From NCBI GenBank assembly GCA_025992315.1, contig DAJPHG010000001.1, forward strand, positions 310,001 through 374,000: a DNA stretch of 64,000 bases, given 5' to 3'. The translations under genes and the position numbers were made by a program. The notes below the pieces were generated by a model. The model was not told the DNA's origin and ran no database searches. It saw nothing but the letters and a program-made list of their open reading frames with translations. Of the stretch, positions 53,147 to 61,288 are shown piece by piece; the stretch's first letter is position 1; every line of letters starts with the position of its first letter. This DNA comes from HGM10766 sp900757295 (GTDB taxonomy: Bacteria; Bacillota_I; Bacilli_A; RF39; UBA660).

Positions 53147-54265
53147 ATGAAATTTGCAATTCAAAAAAATATATTATTAGAAAATTTAACATATGTTACG
53201 AAAGCTATATCTATTAAAAATATAATACCAATATTAAATGGTATTAAGTTTGAGTTAACAGAAGAAGGACTATCATTAACTGCTAGTGATTCTGATTTAA
53301 CTATAAAAACTTTTATTGAAGCAAAAGAAATAACTAATATTGATAAAACTGGAGTTATAATTATTCAAAGTAAATTTATTACAGAAATTATAAGAAAAAT
53401 GCCTACTGATATTATTAACTTTGAAGTTATTGATGGTTTAAAAATTAAAATATTTACAGAAAATAATCAATACAATTTAAATTGTTTAGATCCAAAAGAA
53501 TATCCAACATTAAAATTAGAGGAAAGTAAAACCCCTTTAAAATTAAGAAGTGATGTATTTAAGAATATTATTAATCAAACAGTATTTGCGATATCTAATC
53601 AAGAGTTAAGACCTATTTTAACTGGTATTAATTTAAAAATTGTAGGTAACTTATTAGAATGTGTGGCTACAGATTCTTATAGATTATCTAAAAAGAATAT
53701 AACTTTAGATGAAAGTGTAAAAGATGAAGTTAATATTGTTATTCCAGGTAAGAATTTAATTGAATTTGATAAAATTATTAGTGATGATGAAGATTTAGAA
53801 TTACATATTTTCAATAACAAGATTCTATTTAAATATAAAAATATATTATTCCAAAGTAATCTGTTAAATGGAAATTATCCTAATACTTCTAATTTAATTC
53901 CTACAGAATTTGAAATAATAGCTAAAACTAATTTGTCTGATTACTTTGCTGCTATTGATAGAGCTTCTTTATTAACACAAGGAAAAGATAAAAATATTGT
54001 TAAAATGAAAATAGAAGATGGAAAAATGGTAATTAATTCTTATGCTTCAGAAATAGGAAAAGTAGAAGAAAAAGTAGTTGTAGAAATCGATACTGCTTCT
54101 AAAATTGATATTTCTTTTAGTGCTAAGTACATGTTAGAAGCTTTGAAAACTATTAAAGATGAAGAAATACTTATATTATTAAATAGTGATGTAAAACCTA
54201 TAGTTATAAAATCAGTAAATGATGAATCTCTTATCCATTTAATATTACCTATAAAAACTTATTAA
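53147..54265 (+). CDS. dnaN: DNA polymerase III beta sliding clamp
   Basis: A 372-residue clamp subunit of normal length (VTKAISIKNIIPILNGIKFE; ATDSYRLSKKNI; C-terminal NDESLIHLILPIKTY ending). The dimer encircles DNA and tethers polymerases. AGAAAGAAGG ribosome site. Followed by a terminator, which separates it from comK. Confidence 0.96.
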   Translation: MKFAIQKNILLENLTYVTKAISIKNIIPILNGIKFELTEEGLSLTASDSDLTIKTFIEAKEITNIDKTGVIIIQSKFITEIIRKMPTDIINFEVIDGLKIKIFTENNQYNLNCLDPKEYPTLKLEESKTPLKLRSDVFKNIINQTVFAISNQELRPILTGINLKIVGNLLECVATDSYRLSKKNITLDESVKDEVNIVIPGKNLIEFDKIISDDEDLELHIFNNKILFKYKNILFQSNLLNGNYPNTSNLIPTEFEIIAKTNLSDYFAAIDRASLLTQGKDKNIVKMKIEDGKMVINSYASEIGKVEEKVVVEIDTASKIDISFSAKYMLEALKTIKDEEILILLNSDVKPIVIKSVNDESLIHLILPIKTY

Positions 54266-54287
54266 TAGCAGAAATGCTATTTTTTTT
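54264..54287 (+). terminator. Rho-independent terminator after dnaN
   Basis: Arms ATAGCA and TGCTAT with GAAA loop (54265-54280), followed by eight T. Confidence 0.8.
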
Positions 54288-54353
54288 ATAGTTCGACATT
54301 TTTTTCTTTATTGTGGTGGTATAAGAAAGAAAATTTTTTAAGGAGGATTTTGG

Positions 54354-54812
54354 ATGAAAGAAAGTTATGAAATAAATAACTCAACTTTGGCTTTAATAGC
54401 TTTAGATAATAAAACAAAGGTAATTGAAGAGGAACGAGAGTTTTTTATAGATAAAACACCATCAAATATTTTAGAAGAGAGTTGTGAATATTTTGGAAGT
54501 TCTTATTTAGGAAGAAAAATTGGAACAAAGAATTTAATTGGTATTACACATAAATCGCCAATTATTATTGAAGAAAGTAGAGAAATAATATTTTTTCCAA
54601 CTTCATCTCCACGTTTAAATAATTGTTCGTGGATATCATTAAATAATATCAAAAATTTTATTAAAAATAATGAAAAAACTAAGATTATTTTTGAGAATCA
54701 AAAAGAGATTATTGTTGATGTTTCTTTTGGAATAATGGAAAATCAAATATTAAGAGCATCTTTATTAGAAAGTACGCTTAGAAAACGTAAGAAAATCAAT
54801 AATATTGTTTAA
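54354..54812 (+). CDS. comK: ComK-family competence regulator homologue
   Basis: A 152-residue protein that matches Bacillus ComK in order: SYEINNSTLALIA at the N-terminus, ESCEYFGSSYLGRKIGT, HKSPIIIEESREIIFFPTSS, CSWISLNNI and ENQILRASLLES. ComK binds AT-boxes as a dimer of dimers and switches on DNA uptake genes. This copy lacks about 35-40 C-terminal residues of Bacillus ComK, the part involved in proteolytic control by MecA in that species (established knowledge), so regulation may differ. It has its own promoter (TGG-TATAAG extended -10 around 54319) and a strong AAGGAGG site. Confidence 0.88.
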   Translation: MKESYEINNSTLALIALDNKTKVIEEEREFFIDKTPSNILEESCEYFGSSYLGRKIGTKNLIGITHKSPIIIEESREIIFFPTSSPRLNNCSWISLNNIKNFIKNNEKTKIIFENQKEIIVDVSFGIMENQILRASLLESTLRKRKKINNIV

Positions 54813-54828
54813 AATAGGGCTAATTTGT

Positions 54829-54869
54829 GATATAATTTAAATAGGTATAGGAGTATGAGAATACCTATT
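54829..54869 (+). promoter_or_regulatory. recF promoter with 5' leader hairpin
   Basis: Extended -10 TGATATAAT (54828-54836) is followed at once by a perfect 9-bp hairpin, AATAGGTAT (54840-54848) and ATACCTATT (54861-54869), then ATTTTATT. The transcript would begin at or within the hairpin. It could shield the 5' end or act as an attenuator ahead of recF-gyrB-gyrA; alternatively it terminates comK. Confidence 0.5.
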
Positions 54870-54901
54870 ATTTTATTATATAAACGCAAGAGAGGCTTAA
54901 A

Positions 54902-55999
54902 ATGCAAATCAGGGATTTAAAATTAGTTAATTTTAGGAACTATAGTCAAATTTATTTAAAGTTTAATAGCCATTTAAATATTATTATAGGTAATAATGGA
55001 ATGGGTAAAACAAATTTAGTAGAGGCAATATATGTACTTGCTTTAACTAAATCATTTAGAACTAATGTTGATAATTTATTGATAAAACAAGATTCAAATA
55101 ATACTTTGATTAAAGCTTCTATAGAAAATATTGTGACTGATACCTATTTATTATCTATATCAAATGATGGTAAGAAGGTTAAGATAAATGATAGCAAAAT
55201 GAAGCGACTTAGCGATTATATATCTAAAATAAATGTAATATTATTTAGTCCAAATGATTTAAGAATTATTAAAGATACTCCAAGTATAAGAAGAAAAATG
55301 TTAAATATTGAAATATCTCAGCTAAATAATTTATATTTAAAGTATTTACAGGAATATAATCAAATTATTAAACAAAGAAATTCTTATTTAAAGGTAATGG
55401 CTATCAATGGTAATGCATCAAAAGACTATTTAGATATTTTGACTAATAATCTAATTGATATTGGGTTAAAAATAAATAATCAAAGAAAAGCTTTTATTGA
55501 TATGATTAATTCTAATATAACTAGTTTTTATTTAAAAATTACCGGATTAGATCATTTAAAAATTGAATATATTTCTGATTTTAATGATTTAAATATAGAA
55601 AGCTTAAAAAAGTTATATGATAAATCTTTAGAAAGAGATATTAATTTTGGCAAAACCCATCTTGGAATACATCATGATGATATTAATTTTTTGCTAAAAG
55701 AAAATAATTTAAAAGATTATGGATCAGAAGGACAGCAAAAAAATGCTATTATTGCTCTTAAATTAGCAGAAATAGATATATTTTATCAAAATAAGAAAAC
55801 TTATCCTATTTTGATATTAGATGATCTATTTAGCGAGTTAGATCAAGAAAAAATTAATAATTTAATAATGTTGTTAAATAATAAAATTCAAACTTTTATT
55901 ACTACTACGGAATTAACAAAGGTTGATCAAACATTATTAGAAAATTGTAAGGTATTTCATATCCTAGAAGATAAAATTGAGGAGGTAAATTATGAATAA
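54902..55999 (+). CDS. recF: DNA replication and repair protein RecF
   Basis: A 365-residue SMC-like ATPase with Walker A IIGNNGMGKTNLVEAIYVLA, signature YGSEGQQKNAIIALKLAE and Walker B ILILDDLFSELDQEK. It helps load RecA at gaps. Overlaps gyrB by 8 bases. Confidence 0.96.
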   Translation: MQIRDLKLVNFRNYSQIYLKFNSHLNIIIGNNGMGKTNLVEAIYVLALTKSFRTNVDNLLIKQDSNNTLIKASIENIVTDTYLLSISNDGKKVKINDSKMKRLSDYISKINVILFSPNDLRIIKDTPSIRRKMLNIEISQLNNLYLKYLQEYNQIIKQRNSYLKVMAINGNASKDYLDILTNNLIDIGLKINNQRKAFIDMINSNITSFYLKITGLDHLKIEYISDFNDLNIESLKKLYDKSLERDINFGKTHLGIHHDDINFLLKENNLKDYGSEGQQKNAIIALKLAEIDIFYQNKKTYPILILDDLFSELDQEKINNLIMLLNNKIQTFITTTELTKVDQTLLENCKVFHILEDKIEEVNYE

Positions 56000-57905
56000 T
56001 GAGTATTCTGATGATAATATTCAGGTCTTAGAAGGCTTAGAAGCTGTTAGAAAACGACCTGGTATGTATATTGGAACAACTAGTGTTGTTGGATTACATC
56101 ATTTAGTATGGGAAATTGTTGATAATTCAGTAGATGAGTCCTTAGCCGGATATTGTGATGATATTGAAGTAGTAATTGGTAAGGGTAATACTATAACAGT
56201 TAAAGATGATGGTAGAGGTATGCCTACTGGTATAAACCATAAAACTGGGCTTTCAACAATCGAAACTATTTTTACAGTATTACATGCTGGTGGTAAATTT
56301 GGTGGCGGCGGCTACAAAGTTAGTGGAGGATTACATGGTGTAGGTGCTAGTGTAGTTAATGCATTATCTGAGTGGCTAGAAGTTTATGTTTATAGAGATG
56401 GAGAAGTACATTATCAAAGATTTGAAAATGGTGGACATCCTGTTGAACCACTAAAAGTAACTGATAAGTGTGCTGCAGAGAGAACAGGAACAACTGTTAC
56501 ATTTAAGCCAGATCCAAAAATATTTCAAGAAACTACTATATTTAATTTTGATACTTTAGCTAATCGTTTGCAACAAATAGCTTTCTTAAATAAGGGATTA
56601 CAAATTAAATTAATAGATGAACGTGAGGAAGAAAAGCAAAAAACATTCTTATATAATGGTGGTATTATTGAATATGTAAAAATGTTAAATAAAAACAAAC
56701 AACCAATTCATGAAGATATTGTTTACGTTGAAGGAAAAGAAGATGATATTGTTATTGAAGTTGCTATGCAATACAATGATTCTTATAATTCATCAATATT
56801 TTCTTTTGTTAATAATATCAATACAGGTGATGGTGGAACTCATGAAGATGGTGTTAAAAGAGCTTTAACTAGAATTATTAACAATTATGCAAGAAATAAT
56901 AAAATATTGAAAGATAATGATGATTCTTTAACTGGTGATGATGTTAGAGAAGGTTTAACAATGATAGTTTCTTGTAAACATCCAGATCCACAGTTTGAAG
57001 GTCAAACTAAAGGTAAATTAGGAAGCGCAGAAGTTAGAAAAATTGCTGATGATGTATTCAGTAATGGATTTGAACGCTTTTTACTTGAAAATCCTGAAGA
57101 AGCTAAGATTATTATTGAAAAAGCAACTGTAGCTTCACGTGCAAGACAAGCAGCAAAGAAAGCTAGAGAGTTAACAAGAAGAAAAACCGCTTTAGATACG
57201 TTTAATACTATAGGAAAATTATCTGATTGTACAAGTAAAGACGCTACGGAGTCAGAAATATTCTTAGTCGAAGGTGATAGTGCCGGTGGTTCAGCAAAAG
57301 ACGCTAGAATGCCTAAAACTCAAGCTATTTTACCTTTGCGAGGAAAAATTTTAAATGTAGAAAAGGCTCGTTTAGATCGTGCTTTATCAAATGAAGAGAT
57401 TAGAACTATAATTACTGCATTTGGTACAGGAATTGGACAAGAATTTGATATTGAAAAGCTAAGATATCATAAAATTATTATTATGACCGATGCCGATGTT
57501 GATGGTGATCATATTAGAATATTACTTTTAACTTTATTTTATCGCTTTTTCAAACCTATTGTTGAGGGCGGTTATGTTTATGCTGCTCAACCTCCTTTAT
57601 ATAAAGTGGTTTATGGAAAAAATATTAAATATGTTTTAACTGATGAAGAATTAGAGGAGTATCGTAACTCATTGCCTGCTAACGCTAAAGTTACAGTTAA
57701 TAGATTCAAAGGTTTAGGAGAAATGGATGCTATAGATCTAAGAGAAACTACTATGCATATTGAAAACCGTGTATTGAAAAGAATTACTGTAGAAGATGCT
57801 ATGGCAGCAGATCAGGTATTTACTGATTTAATGGGAGATAATGTTCTTCCACGTAAGACATATATTGAAGAAAATGCTCAATTTGTAGAAGGGTTAGATA
57901 TTTAG
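55992..57905 (+). CDS. gyrB: DNA gyrase subunit B
   Basis: A 637-residue GHKL-ATPase/TOPRIM subunit (EIVDNSVDESLAGYCDDIE, GGKFGGGGYKVSGGLHGVGA, EGDSAGGSAKDARMPKTQAI, MTDADVDGDHIRILLL). It lacks the long insert of Gram-negative GyrB. AGGAGGTAAATT is the ribosome site. Confidence 0.97.
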   Translation: MNNEYSDDNIQVLEGLEAVRKRPGMYIGTTSVVGLHHLVWEIVDNSVDESLAGYCDDIEVVIGKGNTITVKDDGRGMPTGINHKTGLSTIETIFTVLHAGGKFGGGGYKVSGGLHGVGASVVNALSEWLEVYVYRDGEVHYQRFENGGHPVEPLKVTDKCAAERTGTTVTFKPDPKIFQETTIFNFDTLANRLQQIAFLNKGLQIKLIDEREEEKQKTFLYNGGIIEYVKMLNKNKQPIHEDIVYVEGKEDDIVIEVAMQYNDSYNSSIFSFVNNINTGDGGTHEDGVKRALTRIINNYARNNKILKDNDDSLTGDDVREGLTMIVSCKHPDPQFEGQTKGKLGSAEVRKIADDVFSNGFERFLLENPEEAKIIIEKATVASRARQAAKKARELTRRKTALDTFNTIGKLSDCTSKDATESEIFLVEGDSAGGSAKDARMPKTQAILPLRGKILNVEKARLDRALSNEEIRTIITAFGTGIGQEFDIEKLRYHKIIIMTDADVDGDHIRILLLTLFYRFFKPIVEGGYVYAAQPPLYKVVYGKNIKYVLTDEELEEYRNSLPANAKVTVNRFKGLGEMDAIDLRETTMHIENRVLKRITVEDAMAADQVFTDLMGDNVLPRKTYIEENAQFVEGLDI

Positions 57906-57915
57906 GAGGTTTATT

Positions 57916-60354
57916 ATGGATAGAATTATTGAAAATAATATTGTTGAAGAAGTAAAAGATTCATTTTTAAGATATTCTATGAGTGTTATAACTGCTCGTG
58001 CTTTACCTGACCTTAGAGATGGTTTAAAGCCAGTTCATAGAAGAATTATCTATTCAATGTATGAAGCTGGCTATACACCTGATAAACCTCATAGAAAGAG
58101 TGCAAGAATCGTTGGAGACGTTATGGGAAAATATCATCCACATGGAGATTCATCTATATATGAAGCAATGGTTCGTATGGCTCAACCTTTTAGTTTCAGA
58201 CATGTTTTAGTTGATGGACATGGTAACTTTGGTAATATGGATGGTGATGGTGCAGCTGCATATCGTTATACTGAAGCAAGATTAGAGAAACTAGCTTTAG
58301 AAATGACTAGAGACATAAATAAAAATACTGTTGATTTCATTGATAACTTTGATGAAACTGAAAAAGAACCTGAAATATTACCTAGTAGATTTCCTAATAT
58401 TCTAGTTAATGGAACAATGGGAATAGCTGTAGGTATGGCAACAAATATTCCACCACATAATTTAGGAGAAGTTATTGATGGTTGTGTTGCATATATTGAT
58501 AATAAAGATATAGATACAGATGGATTGATGCAGTTTATTAAAGGTCCTGATTTTCCAACAGGAGCGTCCATATTAGGAAATAGTGGAATAAAGAAAGCTT
58601 ATGAAACTGGTAAAGGTTCTATAACTATTAGAGGTAAAGTAGAAATCGAAGAAACTCATGGTAGATCTAGAATTATTGTTACTGAGCTTCCTTATCAAGT
58701 TAATAAGGCTGAATTTCAGTCTAGAATAGGCCAACTTGTTAGAGATAAAATTATTGATGGAATTAGTGATATTCATGAAGAATCTAACTTAGAAAATCCT
58801 GTTAGAGTTGTAATTTATTTAAAAAAGGATGCTAATGCTAATGTTGTATTAAATAATTTATACAAACATACTCAGTTACAAACAACATATGGTATAAATT
58901 TGTTAATGTTAGATCAAAAACGCCCAGTGGTTTTACCTTTGAAAGATATCATATCTAAATATATTGATTATCAAATGGAAGTTATTATTAGAAGAACTAA
59001 GTTTGATTTAGAAAAAGCACAAGCTAGAGTACATATTTTAAATGGTTTAAAAATAGCTTTAGATAATTTAGATGAAGTTATTAAGATTATTAGAGCTTCT
59101 AAGACTGATGCAATTGCAAAAGAACAGTTAATGAGCAAGTTTGGCTTAGATAATTTACAGTCAGATGCTATTTTAGAAATGAAATTACGTCGATTAACTG
59201 GTTTAGAAAGAGAAAAGATTGAGAAAGAATTAGATGATTTATTAAAGGCTATTGAAGAATATCAAGCAATTCTTGCAAGTGATGAAAGAGTATTAAATAT
59301 TATTAAAGAAGAATTGTTAGAAATTAAAAACAAATATGCTGATGAGAGACGTACAAATATTGATATGACTGCTATTGAGTTTATTGAGGATGAATCTTTA
59401 ATACCTCAGGAAAACATTATAATAACGCTTACTAATAAAGGTTATATTAAAAGATGTACTTCTGATACTTACAAAACTCAAAATAGAGGTGGTGTGGGTG
59501 TAAAGGGAATGTCAACTAACGAAGAAGATTTCGTTGAACATTTAATTAACTTATCCACACATGATTATGTATTATTCTTTACTAACAAGGGTAAGGTATA
59601 TAGATTAAAGGGATATGAAGTTCCTGAATTTAGTCGACAATCAAAAGGACTTCCTATTATTAACTTATTGCAAATTGAAAAAGATGAAATGATTAATTCT
59701 ATTATTACTATTAATTCTGATGAAGAAGTTAAATACTTATTTTTTGCAACTAAGAATGGTCTTGTAAAGAAGACTTTATTAGATGAATTTAGTAGAATAA
59801 GAAATACTGGAAAAATTTGTATTAATTTAAAAGATACTGATGAATTAATATCTGTTAAAAAAACAACTGGTAATGATTCGATTTTAATTGGTTCTAGTAA
59901 TGGCAGAATGGTTAAATTCGACGAGAATGAAGTTCGTGTTATGGGAAGAACTGCTAGTGGAGTTAAGGGCATTACTCTTGATGGCTCTAATTGTATTGGA
60001 GCTGAATTAGCTGATGATAATAAAGAAATCTTAATTGTTACTGAAAAAGGATACGGTAAGAAAACTATTATTTCAGAATATAGAGCTACTAAACGTGGAA
60101 GTAAAGGTGTTAAAGCACTTAATATCACAGACAAAAATGGCGGTATTGCATCATTTAAATTAGTTGAGCCCAATAAAGACTTAATGATTATTACTAATAG
60201 TGGAATTATAATGAGAATGCCTTTAGATCAAATTTCTACTATGGGTCGCGTTACTCAAGGCGTTAGATTAATAAATTTAAAAGATAATCAAACTGTTGCA
60301 ACAATAAGCTTAGTAGATAAAGAAGAAAGTACAGAAGAATCAATTGAAGATTAG
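57916..60354 (+). CDS. gyrA: DNA gyrase subunit A
   Basis: An 812-residue subunit with the quinolone-resistance region HPHGDSSIYEAMVRMAQPFS (serine and glutamate at the usual positions look wild type), catalytic tyrosine in AAAYRYTEARL, and a C-terminal beta-pinwheel with the GyrA box QNRGGVGVKG. The tail is short and acidic. Its stop is directly followed by the first parS site. Confidence 0.97.
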   Translation: MDRIIENNIVEEVKDSFLRYSMSVITARALPDLRDGLKPVHRRIIYSMYEAGYTPDKPHRKSARIVGDVMGKYHPHGDSSIYEAMVRMAQPFSFRHVLVDGHGNFGNMDGDGAAAYRYTEARLEKLALEMTRDINKNTVDFIDNFDETEKEPEILPSRFPNILVNGTMGIAVGMATNIPPHNLGEVIDGCVAYIDNKDIDTDGLMQFIKGPDFPTGASILGNSGIKKAYETGKGSITIRGKVEIEETHGRSRIIVTELPYQVNKAEFQSRIGQLVRDKIIDGISDIHEESNLENPVRVVIYLKKDANANVVLNNLYKHTQLQTTYGINLLMLDQKRPVVLPLKDIISKYIDYQMEVIIRRTKFDLEKAQARVHILNGLKIALDNLDEVIKIIRASKTDAIAKEQLMSKFGLDNLQSDAILEMKLRRLTGLEREKIEKELDDLLKAIEEYQAILASDERVLNIIKEELLEIKNKYADERRTNIDMTAIEFIEDESLIPQENIIITLTNKGYIKRCTSDTYKTQNRGGVGVKGMSTNEEDFVEHLINLSTHDYVLFFTNKGKVYRLKGYEVPEFSRQSKGLPIINLLQIEKDEMINSIITINSDEEVKYLFFATKNGLVKKTLLDEFSRIRNTGKICINLKDTDELISVKKTTGNDSILIGSSNGRMVKFDENEVRVMGRTASGVKGITLDGSNCIGAELADDNKEILIVTEKGYGKKTIISEYRATKRGSKGVKALNITDKNGGIASFKLVEPNKDLMIITNSGIIMRMPLDQISTMGRVTQGVRLINLKDNQTVATISLVDKEESTEESIED

Positions 60355-60369
60355 GTTTCACGTGAAACC
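60354..60369. other. parS: parS site 1
   Basis: GGTTTCACGTGAAACC, a perfect palindrome with the parS core TTTCACGTGAAA. It begins at the last base of the gyrA stop and is followed by CTTTTCTTTTTT, so it may double as a terminator for gyrA. Confidence 0.88.
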
Positions 60370-60379
60370 TTTTCTTTTT

Positions 60380-60395
60380 TGTTTCACGTGAAACA
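60380..60395. other. parS: parS site 2 (consensus)
   Basis: TGTTTCACGTGAAACA, identical to the Bacillus consensus parS, the loading site of Spo0J/ParB. Confidence 0.93.
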
Positions 60396-60447
60396 TTTGA
60401 TCAATTTTAATTTGGTAGAGTATTTAAAATATAGTTTTATTTAATGA

Positions 60448-60463
60448 TGTTTCACGTGAAACG
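60448..60463. other. parS: parS site 3
   Basis: TGTTTCACGTGAAACG, one end base differs from consensus. Confidence 0.9.
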
Positions 60464-60671
60464 TGGGCCTACTGTTATATTTTTTAGATACCATATTAAA
60501 TTTGCTCAAAATTAATTATTTACAATCATTTGAATTAATAAATTAGAAAATTGCACATTTTAAATAGGATTAGAAATTTAAAAATTTACATTTATCTTAA
60601 AAAACATATCTGCCTTACTTGAGCCTTCTAAAATTTTTCTATTAGTTTATGCTCTTTTTAGACTTATTGAT

Positions 60672-60687
60672 AGTTTCACGTGAAACA
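60672..60687. other. parS: parS site 4
   Basis: AGTTTCACGTGAAACA, one end base differs from consensus; just upstream of the SRP RNA promoter. Confidence 0.9.
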
Positions 60688-60698
60688 TTATAAAAAAT

Positions 60699-60727
60699 TT
60701 GAATAATTTGGATTATTTTGTTACAAT
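60699..60727 (+). promoter_or_regulatory. SRP RNA promoter
   Basis: TTGAAT (60699-60704), 17-base spacer, TACAAT (60722-60727), about 6 bases before the RNA start. Confidence 0.7.
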
Positions 60728-60733
60728 CTTAGC

Positions 60734-60806
60734 GTGCAACAAATATATTGTAACTTGGTCAGGATCGGAAGATAGCAGCCACATCAATCCCTATTTGTGT
60801 GCACTT
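60734..60806 (+). ncRNA. ffs: Signal recognition particle RNA (small, 4.5S type)
   Basis: The conserved domain IV is GGTCAGG-ATC-GGAA-GAT-AGCAGCC: GGAA tetraloop, with the closing stem changed from the common TCC/GGA to ATC/GAT, a compensated change. GTGCAACAAATA at the 5' end pairs with TATTTGTGTGCAC at the 3' end, and a T-tract follows. It binds Ffh to target membrane proteins. The Alu domain of Bacillus scRNA is absent. It sits before tadA-dnaX, near the position of scr in Bacillus. Confidence 0.93.
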
Positions 60807-60811
60807 TTTTT
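60797..60811 (+). terminator. SRP RNA terminator
   Basis: The closing stem of the RNA (GTGTGCAC) is followed by seven T. Confidence 0.7.
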
Positions 60812-60824
60812 ATGAGGTGAAAAC

Positions 60825-61244
60825 ATGAAATATATAGATAAATTGTTAAAAATTGCAGAAAAAAGTTCTAAAAGGTCTGAAGTGCCGGTAGCAGCAATGA
60901 TATTGAAAAATGAAAAAGTCCTTTGCTATGCTACTAATACTAAAGAAAAAACACATGATATAACAGCTCATGCAGAAATAAAATGCTTGAAAAGAGCAGC
61001 AAAAAAATTAAAAAGATGGAATTTGAATGATTGCATTATGATTGTAACTTTAAAACCTTGTAAAATGTGCGAAACAGTAATTAAAGAAGCTCACTTGTCA
61101 ACAGTCTATTATTTATTAGATAAACTTGATTATAAACATGGTTATTCTAAAACTAATTTTGTAAAATTAAACAATATGCAAACTGATGAGGAAAAATATA
61201 AAAAATTATTAACAGATTTTTTTAAAAATAAAAGAAAAAAGTGA
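60825..61244 (+). CDS. tadA: tRNA adenosine deaminase-type enzyme
   Basis: A 139-residue zinc deaminase with HAE (AHAEIKCLKRAAKKL) and PCKMC (TLKPCKMCETVIKEA). By family and position before dnaX it should convert A34 to inosine in tRNA-Arg. It is divergent: the usual second half is short and lysine-rich, so a cytidine/guanine deaminase relative remains possible. Confidence 0.8.
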   Translation: MKYIDKLLKIAEKSSKRSEVPVAAMILKNEKVLCYATNTKEKTHDITAHAEIKCLKRAAKKLKRWNLNDCIMIVTLKPCKMCETVIKEAHLSTVYYLLDKLDYKHGYSKTNFVKLNNMQTDEEKYKKLLTDFFKNKRKK

Positions 61245-61288
61245 AATATATGATATAATATTTACTGGAAAGTCCGGGTGATAGCTAG

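Larger units (their letters stand above)
60370..60733. other. Intergenic region carrying the parS cluster and SRP RNA promoter
   Basis: No gene seen. Apart from four parS sites and the ffs promoter it is A+T-rich sequence without other clear structure. Confidence 0.6.

Noticed and set aside
59565..60173. Open frame of 202 codons opposite gyrA
   Set aside because: It is the antisense shadow of the gyrA C-terminal domain, without start signals or domain similarity.
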